NCBI RefSeq assembly: GCF_000718025.1
Contig: NZ_JODS01000003.1
Location: forward strand, 372,001 to 436,000
Reading direction: 5' to 3'
Source: Kitasatospora purpeofusca
GTDB lineage: Bacteria > Actinomycetota > Actinomycetes > Streptomycetales > Streptomycetaceae
Length of the DNA stretch: 64,000 nt
The position numbers and the translations under genes were made by a program. Position 1 is the stretch's first letter. Each line of letters begins with the position of its first letter. Shown piece after piece: positions 25,313-33,661 of this stretch. The notes under the pieces were generated by a model. It saw only the letters and a list, made by a program, of their open reading frames with translations. It did not search any database and was not told where the DNA came from.

Positions 25313-28300
25313 TCAGCCGGCCGCGGCGACGCCCGCCTCGCCCATGGCGCCGATCCGCCCGAGCAGGTCGACGATCCGGGACTGGACGTCCTCGCTGGTC
25401 GAGCGCTCGGCGAGGAAGAGGATCGTCTCGCCGGTGCGCAGCCGGGGCAGCTCGCGCGGGTCGAGGTCCACCGAGGTGTAGACGACCAGCGGGGTGCGGT
25501 GCAGTCGGTCGTTGGCGCGCAGCCAGTCCAGCAGGCCGACCCGGCGGCGGCGGATCTGGAGCAGGTCCATCACCACCAGGTTGGGCTGCACGCTGCTGGC
25601 CCGGGCGACGGCGTCGTTCTCGTCCACCGCGTGCTCGACGTGCATGCCGCGCCGCTCCAGGCTGCCGATCATCGCGACGGCGATGTCCGGATCGCTCTCG
25701 ACCAGCAGCACGCGCGGGGCGTGGTTCTCGCCGTCGCGCGGGGCGAGGGCGCGCAGCAGCACGGCCGGGTCGGCGCCGTACGCGGCGTCCCGGGTGGCCT
25801 GGCCGAGACCGGCGGTGACCACCACCGGGACCCGGCTGTTCAGCGCGGCGGTGCGCAGCGACTGCAGCGCGGTGCGGGTGATCGGGCCGGTCAGCGGGTC
25901 GACGAAGAGCGCGGCGGGGAATCCGGAGACCTGTGCGTCCACCTCCTCGCGGGAGCGGACGATCACCGGGCGGTAGCCGCGGTCCTGCAGCGCCTGGCTG
26001 GTGGCCGGGTCGGGCTCGGGCCAGACCAGCAGCCGGCGCGGTCCGCCGTCGGGGGCGGGCGCGGGCACCGGCCGCTCGCCGGACTCGAGACCGCCGCTCG
26101 CCGGGGCGATCGCCAGGGCCGCCGGGGCGGCCGGCGTGGGCGCGGCGGGCAGCTCGGCCATCGGTCTCGGCGCGGGCCGGGCCTCGGCGGGGGCGGGCAC
26201 GACGGCGGCGCCCGGGCCCACCTGGGCGCCCGGTCCCGATCCGCCGGGCACACCGGGCAGGCCGGTGCCGCCGAGCGGCCGCGGCGGGGCCAGCTCGCCC
26301 AGACCGGTGCCGACCGGCTGCGGTCCGTCCCCGCCCTCGCGGCGGTCGCCGCCGGGGGTACCGGGCACGGCGCCGTCCGGCAGGGCCGGGGCCGCCGACG
26401 GCAGCGCGGGCAGTGCGGCGGGCGCACCCGCCGCGGCGCCGTCGGGCGCGGCCGGGCCGCCGTTCTCGCCGCCGGGACCGGGCGGGACGGCCAGCCGGCG
26501 GCGGCGGCCGGTCGGCGTGGGACCGGCGGGCTCGGCCGGAGCCGGGGCCGGACCCGCCGGCAGGGCGTGCTCCAGCCCGGGGTACACGGGGGTCTCGGGA
26601 ACGCCGGGCAGCGCGAAGCCGCCGGAGGAGTCCTCGTTGCCGGGCAGCGCGCGGCGGCGCCGGGACGGCCGGGGCTCGGAGCCGGACTCGTCCGGACTTC
26701 CCGCGCCGTCCTGACCGCCCCGGCCGGCCGCCGGCTCCTCCGGGGAGGGGCCGGGGCCGAGGGCGATCGGTGTGCGCGGGCCGGCCGGAGCGTCGGCGGT
26801 CCGGCTCTCGCCGTCCGGGCCGGCGGCTCCGTCACCCGAGGTCGGGGCCGAGGTCGGGGCCGGGGTCGGGTGTCCGGCGTCGACCGGGACGGCGTAGGCG
26901 GTGCCGGAGCGGCCGTCGTCCTTGCCCCAGGGGTCGCTCTGCGGGTCGTTCGGGCCGCCGAGGCCCTGCCGCCCGTAGGCGGGGTCGTTGCCGGTGCCGT
27001 TCCACTGCTCGGGGACGGCGCGCTCGATCCGGGCCGGGGCGTTCGGCCACTGGTCGGCCGGGATGTCCGGGCGGCCGCCGGTGCCGGGGGCGTCCTGGGC
27101 GGTCCCGCGGTCGGCGGTCGGCTGCTCGACGGCGGGGCGCCCGCGCCGGCCCCGGCGCTCGACGACCGGCGCCGGGTCGGTGCCGGGCTCGGCGGCCGGG
27201 TCGGCCGGCGCAGCGTCGGGGGCGGCGGTCGCGGAGTCACCGCGCCCGCCCTCCCGGGCGGTGCCGTCCGCCGGGGTGGCGGAGGAGCCGCGATCGGCCT
27301 CGGGGCCCGCCGGACGGGGACCGGAGGGCGAGCCGCCCCCGGCCGCCGGCTCCTCGGCGCGCGCGGTGGGCAGCTGCGGGATGCCCGGCAGGTCGGGCAG
27401 GACGGCGCTGTCGCTCTCCTTCGGCCGGTCCGAGCGGCCCTCGGCGCCCGCGCGCTCGGCGGCGGCCTTCGCGGCGACCGGGTCCAGCGGCAGTTCGACG
27501 ACATAGGTGGTGCCGGCGCGACCCGGCAGCTCGTGCGGCTGGAGCACCCCGCCGTGGCGCTCGACCACCGCCCGGGCTATCGGCAGGTGGACGGGGCTGC
27601 CGCCGCGCCCGGGGCCGCGGATCTCCACCCTGGCGACCTCGCCGCGCTGGGCGGCGGCCAGCACCACGGCCGGGGTGTCGCCCCCGCCCGGCGGCAGGGC
27701 CGGGGTGCCGGGGGCGGCGAGCCCGGGGGAGGGCAGCTCGGGCTCGGCGTCCAGCGACAGACCGACGCCGCTGACGTCCGCGACCAGGTGGGCCAGCGCC
27801 TGGGCGAGCCGCTGCTCGTCGGCGATCACCTCGACGGCGGCCGCGTGCACGGAGAACCGCACCCGACCGGCGCCGACCAGCTCGCCCGCGTGCTCGACGG
27901 CCCGGCGGACCACCTTGTCCAGGGCGACCGGGACCCGCTCGACGGGCTTCGGCCCGCCGCCCTTGCCGTCCGCGGCCGCCGCGGCGGCGGCGCTCTCGCC
28001 GGCCTCGGAGCGCTGGTGGGCCAGCACACCGTCGATCAGCTTGCCGAACCGGCGGCACTCGTCGGCGAGCCGGCGCAGCGTCCAGTTGGCCTCCGGCCAG
28101 AGCTGCCCGGCCGGGTCGGCGGCGAGGGTGTCGATCCGTCGGTGCAGCGCGGTCAGCGCGCCGCCGAGCTCGCTCTCCAGGACGGCGGTGAGGTGCTCGT
28201 TGCGGGCGACCAGCGCGAGTTCGCGGCTGCGGTCGGTGAAGGTCATGACCGCGCCGACCAACTGGTCGCCGTCCCGGACCGGGGCGGTGGTGAGGTCGAC

Positions 28301-29062
28301 GGTGACCGGCCGGCCGTCCTTGCGCCACAGCACGGTGCCGCGCACCCGGTGCTTGCGGCCGGAGGTCAGGGTGTCCAGCAGCGCGGACTCCTCCAGCGAC
28401 AGCGGGGTGCCGTCGGCCCGGGAGTGCTGGATCAGCGGGTGCAGCTCACGGCCGCCCAGCTCGCTGGCCCGGTACTCCAGGATGTGCGCGGCGGCCGGGT
28501 TGACCAGCACGCAGCGGCCTTCGAGGTCGACGCCGAGCACGCCCTCGGCGGCGGCCCGCAGGATCATCTCGGTCTGCTTGTGCTGACGGCGCAGCTCGGC
28601 CTCGACGCCGAGCCGGCCGGTCAGGTCGCGGACCAGCAGCAGGAGCAGGTCGGAGGAGCGGGAACCCTCGCGGTACGGGTCGTAGGGGACCAGCGAGGAG
28701 ACCGCGTAGCCCCGGCCCTCGCCCGCGCCGGAGCCGTCGTCGTCGAAGTCGTTGCCGGACACCTCGACCGGGAAGGTACTGCCGTCGGTGCGCCGGGCCG
28801 TCATCCGGACCGGGCGGTCGAGCGCCTCGTCCTCGCGGGTGGCGGGTCGCATCGAACCGGGGATCCGGCTCGGGTCGAACTCCGGCAGGAGGTCGAGCAC
28901 ACCCATGCCGACCAGTGAGGTGCCGGGCGCCTGGAGCGCCTGTACGGCCGCGGTGTTGGCATCGACGACCGTGCCGTTGCTGTTGACCAGCAACAACGCA
29001 TCGGGCAGGGCGTCGAGTATGGCGGCGAGGCGAGCAGCGCCTCGGATCGGCCTGCTGCTCAC
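25313..29062 (-). CDS. Giant PAS protein with degenerate kinase and receiver domains
   Basis: 1249 residues. PAS1 (about 10-90: ILDALPDALLLVNSNGTVV) and PAS2 (about 170-285: ILRAAAEGVLGVDLEGRCV) precede a kinase-like helical region (RNEHLTAVLESELGGALTAL) with no phospho-accepting His, then an HATPase-like region whose N box (RLAQALAHLVADVSG) lacks the Asn. A Pro/Ala/Gly linker spans about 520-1005. Two receiver-like modules end the protein: one near 1008-1095 and one starting VLLVESDPDIA with the acceptor-type Asp near 1164 (VVMDLL). It is probably a signalling scaffold and not an active kinase. The GTG at 29062 (VSSRPIRG) follows GAGGAG. No response-regulator gene is adjacent. Confidence 0.82.
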   Translation of the reverse strand: MSSRPIRGAARLAAILDALPDALLLVNSNGTVVDANTAAVQALQAPGTSLVGMGVLDLLPEFDPSRIPGSMRPATREDEALDRPVRMTARRTDGSTFPVEVSGNDFDDDGSGAGEGRGYAVSSLVPYDPYREGSRSSDLLLLLVRDLTGRLGVEAELRRQHKQTEMILRAAAEGVLGVDLEGRCVLVNPAAAHILEYRASELGGRELHPLIQHSRADGTPLSLEESALLDTLTSGRKHRVRGTVLWRKDGRPVTVDLTTAPVRDGDQLVGAVMTFTDRSRELALVARNEHLTAVLESELGGALTALHRRIDTLAADPAGQLWPEANWTLRRLADECRRFGKLIDGVLAHQRSEAGESAAAAAAADGKGGGPKPVERVPVALDKVVRRAVEHAGELVGAGRVRFSVHAAAVEVIADEQRLAQALAHLVADVSGVGLSLDAEPELPSPGLAAPGTPALPPGGGDTPAVVLAAAQRGEVARVEIRGPGRGGSPVHLPIARAVVERHGGVLQPHELPGRAGTTYVVELPLDPVAAKAAAERAGAEGRSDRPKESDSAVLPDLPGIPQLPTARAEEPAAGGGSPSGPRPAGPEADRGSSATPADGTAREGGRGDSATAAPDAAPADPAAEPGTDPAPVVERRGRRGRPAVEQPTADRGTAQDAPGTGGRPDIPADQWPNAPARIERAVPEQWNGTGNDPAYGRQGLGGPNDPQSDPWGKDDGRSGTAYAVPVDAGHPTPAPTSAPTSGDGAAGPDGESRTADAPAGPRTPIALGPGPSPEEPAAGRGGQDGAGSPDESGSEPRPSRRRRALPGNEDSSGGFALPGVPETPVYPGLEHALPAGPAPAPAEPAGPTPTGRRRRLAVPPGPGGENGGPAAPDGAAAGAPAALPALPSAAPALPDGAVPGTPGGDRREGGDGPQPVGTGLGELAPPRPLGGTGLPGVPGGSGPGAQVGPGAAVVPAPAEARPAPRPMAELPAAPTPAAPAALAIAPASGGLESGERPVPAPAPDGGPRRLLVWPEPDPATSQALQDRGYRPVIVRSREEVDAQVSGFPAALFVDPLTGPITRTALQSLRTAALNSRVPVVVTAGLGQATRDAAYGADPAVLLRALAPRDGENHAPRVLLVESDPDIAVAMIGSLERRGMHVEHAVDENDAVARASSVQPNLVVMDLLQIRRRRVGLLDWLRANDRLHRTPLVVYTSVDLDPRELPRLRTGETILFLAERSTSEDVQSRIVDLLGRIGAMGEAGVAAAG

Positions 29063-29242
29063 GTCGACAGGTCTCCTCGGCTTCAGGGCAGCTCTCTCCG
29101 GAGAGGGCAGTATCTCATTCTTCTTTGCGGCGAGGACGACCCGCCTAGTAACGTTGTCGGCGGTTGGTGCCGGGCCCCCGGGTTGTGGCATCATCACAGG
29201 CACAGGGAACGGCTCCGCGCACGCGGGGTTGGTCCATGTGGA

Positions 29243-29333
29243 GGAGGCTTCGCCTAGTCCGGTCTATGGCGCCGCACTGCTAATGCGGTTTCGGGGTTAT
29301 TCCTGATCGAGGGTTCAAATCCCTCAGCCTCCG
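29243..29333 (+). tRNA. tRNA-Ser (GCU)
   Basis: A 91-nt class II tRNA: acceptor GGAGGCT/AGCCTCC, anticodon stem ccgca/tgcgg enclosing ctgctaa (anticodon GCT), a long variable arm and GTTCAAATC T loop. No encoded CCA. Confidence 0.97.
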
Positions 29334-29338
29334 CAGCC

Positions 29339-29378
29339 GGAAGAGCCCCGTCGACGATCTTGTCGGCGGGGCTCTTCC
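29339..29378 (+). terminator. Hairpin after tRNA-Ser(GCU)
   Basis: ggaagagccccgtcgac (29339-29355) pairs with 29362-29378 with one mismatch, loop gatctt. No U tract. Confidence 0.75.
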
Positions 29379-29498
29379 CATGTCCGCGGCCTGCCGCCGC
29401 GGGCCGCCCGAGGTGCCCGGATCAATCGATTTCGCCCCTCGCCGCAGGTCATGTAATGTTGTCCCCGCACCGCCCCGCTGGAACGTTCACCGGGGCGA

Positions 29499-29574
29499 GC
29501 GCTCATAGCTCAACGGATAGAGCACTTGACTACGGATCAAGAGGTTGCAGGTTCGAATCCTGCTGAGCGCACCA
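29499..29574 (+). tRNA. tRNA-Arg (ACG), copy 1
   Basis: 76 nt including an encoded CCA. Acceptor GCGCTCA/TGAGCGC, anticodon stem cttga/tcaag with loop ctacgga (anticodon ACG). Its A34 is the expected substrate of TadA, encoded at 52744-53253. Confidence 0.97.
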
Positions 29575-29605
29575 AACCCCGCAAGACCGGATCCGTCCGG
29601 CACTT

Positions 29606-29681
29606 GCGCTCATAGCTCAACGGATAGAGCACTTGACTACGGATCAAGAGGTTGCAGGTTCGAATCCTGCTGAGCGCACCA
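29606..29681 (+). tRNA. tRNA-Arg (ACG), copy 2
   Basis: Identical to the copy at 29499-29574 over all 76 nt and separated from it by 31 bp, so a recent or gene-converted tandem duplicate. CCA is encoded. Confidence 0.97.
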
Positions 29682-29686
29682 GAAGA

Positions 29687-29723
29687 GAACCCCCGGCCCT
29701 GGTGGCCGGGGGTTCTTTCGTTT
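29687..29723 (+). terminator. Terminator after the tRNA-Arg pair
   Basis: gaacccccggcc (29687-29698), loop ctggt, partner 29704-29715, then tttcgttt. A clean 12-bp stem with a U-rich tail. Confidence 0.9.
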
Positions 29724-29975
29724 CCGGGGCTCCCCGTCGTGCTCCGGGCGGGCGCGGGCGGTCCGGCCCCGCGCGGGGGCAATGGGTGGAATGCGTACCT
29801 TTCGGGTACATCCCGTCCTGCCGGGGGCCTGAGGCTGCCAATCGGGTGTCATACGGCCAATAGTGCAAGTGTCGCGGTATGACCGGACCAGGATCGTGAT
29901 TCCGTTTTGTCACATCTTGTGTCCAGACTGCCCGGTCACCCAGGCCGCCCGGCAGCCGATGTGAAGGAGAGCCGG

Positions 29976-32900
29976 ATGAACCGACAGTTCCCGGCTGCGG
30001 CCGGTGCCGCCGCGGTCCTGGTGGCCGGGCTGCTGATCGGTTGGAACCCGCCGCCCTCGGCCGCCCAGCAGTCCCCCGGGAGCTGGAACGCCGAACGCGG
30101 CGCGGTGCTGCCCTCCGGGCTCTCCGTCCGACTGGACTTCTCCGCCGACCCCGGGATGTCGGTCACCGCCGGCCCGGGGAAATTGGCGGACCGCGCCGGC
30201 GGCGGCCGTTCCCGCGCGCTCTACGCCGACGGACTCCGGCCCGGGGATCCCGCTCAGTCCTTCCGGATCTCCGAGGACCGTCCGCAGACGGACGGTTCCT
30301 GGCGCACCGTCGGAACGCTCCGGCTGACATTCTCCCGGGCCGTCCGCAATCCCCGGCTGCACCTCAGCGGACTCGCCGGAATCACCACCGCGAAATCCGG
30401 TTCCACCGGCACCGCGACCAGGCTCACCCTGACCGGCGGCTCCCCGGCCGCGCCCACCCTGGTCAACCGCACCGACTGGCCCGGCTGGACGGTCGACGGC
30501 AACACGCTCGCCCCCGCCCGGGCCGACGGCGGCGCCGACGGCGACCCCGGGTCCGCCGCCGAGGGCAGCCTGGAGCTGGCCGGCACCTTCCGCACGGCGG
30601 TCTTCCGGGTCGAGCGGCGCTCGACCGCCCGGGCCGGATCCACCACCGCCCCGGCCCCGCTCACCCAGGCCTACACGGTCACCCTCGACGAGGGGGTCGG
30701 CACCGCGCCGCAGGGCTACGGCAACGCCTCCCACCTGCTCTCCGACCTCTACCTGGGCGGTGACGCCGCCACCCAGGGCGCCAAGGCCGACGGGCGGCCC
30801 GGCTGGCTGTTCCGGCGCGCCGACGCCGGGCGGGCGGACGGCGGCGGGGAAGGGTCCGCGGACGGCGGCACCGGCGGCGGGGACGGATCCACGGGCGGCG
30901 GCAGTGGTGGGGACGGCGGGGCCAACCCGCCACCGCCGCAGCTCCAGCCCGGCCGGGGCGAGTACCAGGGCGCCGACCCGGCCGTCAGTTACCCCGCCGA
31001 GGCGGCGATCGGCCACGACTACCGGCTCACCGTCCCGGTCGCGGTCGGCGACTCCTCCGCCACCCTGGCCGGCTGGGTCGACTTCAACCGCAACGGCCGC
31101 TTCGACGCCACCGAGCGGGTGCAGACCGACGTCGCCCCCGGCGGGCACAGCGTCTCGCTGGAGTGGACCGTCCCCGCCGACGCGGCCTCCGGCGAGACCT
31201 GGGCCCGGCTGCGGATCGGCCGGGACGCCGCCCAGCTGGTGCCGGCCGGCGGCTTCGCCGACTCCGGGCAGGTCTCGGACCAGCGGATCCGGCTGACCGT
31301 CGGGGCCGCCCGCCCGGAGATCTCCGAGCCGGTCGACGGCACCACCCTCGCCGAGGCCCGCCCCCGGATCTCCGGCGAGGGCGCGGTGGCCGGTGCCACC
31401 GTCGAGATCCGCGAGGGCGACACCGCGCTCTGCCGGACCCGGGTCGCCCGGGGTGGCGACTGGTCCTGCCGCCCGGACACGGCGCTGGCCGCGGGCCGGC
31501 ACAGCCTCACCCCGGTGGAGACCACCGGCGGTGGCGTGGTGCTGCGCGGCGAGCCGGTGCGGATCACCGTCAAGACCGCGCCCCCCGGCGCGCCGGTGCT
31601 CACCCTGCCCGAGTTCACCAACGACCCGGGCCTGCAGCTGGCCGGCACCGGCGAGCCGGGCAGCACCGTGACCGTGGTCGACCGGTCGGCCGGAACGCGC
31701 GAGGCGGCCGCCGGGGGCGGCGGCTCCGGCGGCCAGGGGACCGACCTGTGCAGCACGGGGGTCCGGCCCGACGGCGGCTGGTCCTGCCTGCCGGTGGAGA
31801 ACCTGGCGGACGGCCGGCACCGGCTCACCCCGACCGCCGCCGACCTCGCCGGGAACCGGACCCCCGGTCAGGCGGTCGAGCTGGTGGTCGACACCGTGCC
31901 GCCGGACCGTCCGGTGCTCACGGCGCCGACCGCCGGGGAGACCCTCCGGGTCGCCCGGCCCCGGCTCGCCGGGAGGGCCGAACCGGGGGCCCAGGTGCTG
32001 GTCACCGCGCGGCCGGAGCGCGCCGCCGAGGCCGCGCGGATCGTCGCCTGCGGGACGACGGCCGCCGTCGACGGCAGCTGGGCCTGCACGGCGAACCGTG
32101 ATCTGCCGGAAGGGGAGCAGTGGCTGGTCGTCACCGCGACCGACCTGGCGGGGAACGGGACGGCGGCGGAGGCCGTGGCGGTCACCGTCGCTCCGGCGGG
32201 CGGGGCGGTCGCGCCGACGCCCGCGCCGACGCCGACGCCGGACGTGATTCCCACGGTGGTGCCGTCAATGACTCCATCGGTGACTCCTTCGGTGGTTCCT
32301 TCAGTGACTCCGGCTCCGACGGCGAGCGTTGCCCCGACGCCGGTACCGACGCCCACGGTGACGTCCACGGGGGCGCCCACGGGGGCGCCCACGGCGGTGA
32401 CGGTCGTGCCGTCGTCGTCGCCCACGCCTGCGCTCTCCCCGTCCCCGACGGCGGCGGTCCCGTCCCCGACGGTCTCGCCCTCGGTGCCGGTGCCGCCGAC
32501 CCCGTCGACCCCGTCGGTGCCGTCCGCTCCGTCCGCTCCGTCCGCTCCGTCGGTGCCGTCTCCGACCGTTGCCGAGCCGGTCCTCGATCCGGTCCCGTCG
32601 GGGCTGCTGCCGATCGTCGTCCCGCCGGTCGGTGGGGCGGCGGGGGCTCCGGTGGTGGCCTCGCCTTCGCCGAGTGCGGCCCCGGTGGCGGTGGCTTCGG
32701 CCACCGGCAGTCCGTCCCCGGTCGTCCCCTCGACCGCTTCCGCCACGGCTCGGCCCAGCTCGTCCCCGACGGTCTCGCCGTCGGTGCCGGTGCCGCCGAC
32801 CCCGTCGACCCCGTCGGTGCCGTCCACCCCGTCCGCTCCGTTCACCCCGTCGGTGCCGTCGACCCCGTCGACCCTGTCCACCCCGTCCGCTCCGTCGACC

Positions 32901-33476
32901 CCGGCGGTGCCGTCCCCGACCGTTACCGAGCCGGTCCTCGATCCGGTCCCGTCGGGGCTGCTGCCGATCGCCGTACCGCCTGTAGTGGCCTCGCCCTCGC
33001 CGAGCGCGGCCCCGGTGGCGGTGGCTTCGGCCACCGGCAGTCCGTCCCCGGCCGTCCCCCCGACCGCTTCCGCCACGACGTCCCCGAGCCCGAGTCCGAC
33101 CGTGACCGCGTCCGCGTCCGCGATCCCTGCCCACACTGCCACTCCGACCCCCACCCCCACCCCCACGCCCACTTCCACCGCCACCCCGAGCCCGACGGCG
33201 GCGGCCGCCACCCCGACCGGGGCCGACCCGGATCCGGCGGACGTCTCCGCCCCGGACCGGGACCGGTCCGACCGGGTCCGGGGCCCGGCTGCCCCGCCTG
33301 AGCGCGGGCAGCAGCGGGCGGCCGGGCCGGTGGACCCCTCGTCGCCGGTGGCTGCCGACCGGCAGCGGTCGGACGCCTGGCGCGGCGCGTTCGCCGGGCT
33401 CCTGCTGGTGCTCGCCGGGATCGGGCTGATCACCCGTCGGGTGCTCGCCAGGGGAACCGGGACCCGGAGGCGCTGA
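29976..33476 (+). CDS. Cell-surface GEVED/Ig-like repeat protein with C-terminal anchor
   Basis: 1166 residues. A Sec signal (MNRQFPAAAG, core, PSAAQQ) leads to an N-terminal domain (to about 270) of CshA-type surface-protein character. A Gly-rich linker follows, then a GEVED-like domain (about 328-440: LAGWVDFNRNGRFDATERVQ). Three Ig-like repeats follow (about 440-740), each with a GSWxC or GxWSC strand. A Pro/Ser/Thr/Val-rich stalk runs from about 740 to 1090, containing a 300-bp tandem duplication. One membrane segment (FAGLLLVLAGIGLI) and a basic tail end it. There is no LPXTG, so it is held by the helix and not by sortase. AAGGAGA precedes the ATG at 29976. Probable adhesin or wall-spanning stalk protein. 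Confidence 0.85.
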   Translation: MNRQFPAAAGAAAVLVAGLLIGWNPPPSAAQQSPGSWNAERGAVLPSGLSVRLDFSADPGMSVTAGPGKLADRAGGGRSRALYADGLRPGDPAQSFRISEDRPQTDGSWRTVGTLRLTFSRAVRNPRLHLSGLAGITTAKSGSTGTATRLTLTGGSPAAPTLVNRTDWPGWTVDGNTLAPARADGGADGDPGSAAEGSLELAGTFRTAVFRVERRSTARAGSTTAPAPLTQAYTVTLDEGVGTAPQGYGNASHLLSDLYLGGDAATQGAKADGRPGWLFRRADAGRADGGGEGSADGGTGGGDGSTGGGSGGDGGANPPPPQLQPGRGEYQGADPAVSYPAEAAIGHDYRLTVPVAVGDSSATLAGWVDFNRNGRFDATERVQTDVAPGGHSVSLEWTVPADAASGETWARLRIGRDAAQLVPAGGFADSGQVSDQRIRLTVGAARPEISEPVDGTTLAEARPRISGEGAVAGATVEIREGDTALCRTRVARGGDWSCRPDTALAAGRHSLTPVETTGGGVVLRGEPVRITVKTAPPGAPVLTLPEFTNDPGLQLAGTGEPGSTVTVVDRSAGTREAAAGGGGSGGQGTDLCSTGVRPDGGWSCLPVENLADGRHRLTPTAADLAGNRTPGQAVELVVDTVPPDRPVLTAPTAGETLRVARPRLAGRAEPGAQVLVTARPERAAEAARIVACGTTAAVDGSWACTANRDLPEGEQWLVVTATDLAGNGTAAEAVAVTVAPAGGAVAPTPAPTPTPDVIPTVVPSMTPSVTPSVVPSVTPAPTASVAPTPVPTPTVTSTGAPTGAPTAVTVVPSSSPTPALSPSPTAAVPSPTVSPSVPVPPTPSTPSVPSAPSAPSAPSVPSPTVAEPVLDPVPSGLLPIVVPPVGGAAGAPVVASPSPSAAPVAVASATGSPSPVVPSTASATARPSSSPTVSPSVPVPPTPSTPSVPSTPSAPFTPSVPSTPSTLSTPSAPSTPAVPSPTVTEPVLDPVPSGLLPIAVPPVVASPSPSAAPVAVASATGSPSPAVPPTASATTSPSPSPTVTASASAIPAHTATPTPTPTPTPTSTATPSPTAAAATPTGADPDPADVSAPDRDRSDRVRGPAAPPERGQQRAAGPVDPSSPVAADRQRSDAWRGAFAGLLLVLAGIGLITRRVLARGTGTRRR
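32461..33077 (+). repeat. 300-bp tandem duplication in the stalk region
   Basis: Copy 1 starts at 32461 and copy 2 at 32761; the first 60 bp differ at one position. Both encode SPTVSPSVPVPPTPSTPSVP, a run of Pro-Ser triplets, EPVLDPVPSGLLPI, and SPSPSAAPVAVASATGSPSP. Copy 2 has extra Pro-Ser triplets and lacks the GGAAGAP segment, as expected of slippage after duplication. Confidence 0.92.
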
Positions 33477-33538
33477 ACCGCTCCCACCATCCGCTCATGT
33501 GCCTGCGCGTCAACTCCGGCTTCGGATGATTCGTCAGG

Positions 33539-33574
33539 AAATGTCGACACACATAAGCTCAAATGTCGCATTTG
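33539..33574 (+). promoter_or_regulatory. Operator-like palindrome before the SPFH-NlpC operon
   Basis: The word AAATGTCG occurs at 33539-33546 and 33561-33568, starts 22 bp apart (two helical turns). The second copy is part of the perfect inverted repeat CAAATG-tcg-CATTTG (33560-33574). The patch 33535-33600 is much AT-richer than its surroundings. It lies about 90 bp before the ATG at 33662 and probably includes the promoter. Confidence 0.5.
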
Positions 33575-33661
33575 ATGACGTATGAACTTAGCCTGACTCT
33601 GGCACTGCCCGTCAGATCCGGGCCGCCCGTTGCGCGACACACTGAACCTGAGGATCCGTGC

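Noticed and set aside
25499..28918. A 1139-codon plus-strand open frame
   Set aside because: It lies wholly antisense to the PAS-protein gene; the product is Gly/Arg/Ala-rich without domains and no ribosome-binding site, a GC-bias artefact.
29243..29681. Attachment sites at the tRNA-Ser/tRNA-Arg cluster
   Set aside because: The second tRNA-Arg is a complete tRNA and not a 3' fragment, and there is no integrase nearby.
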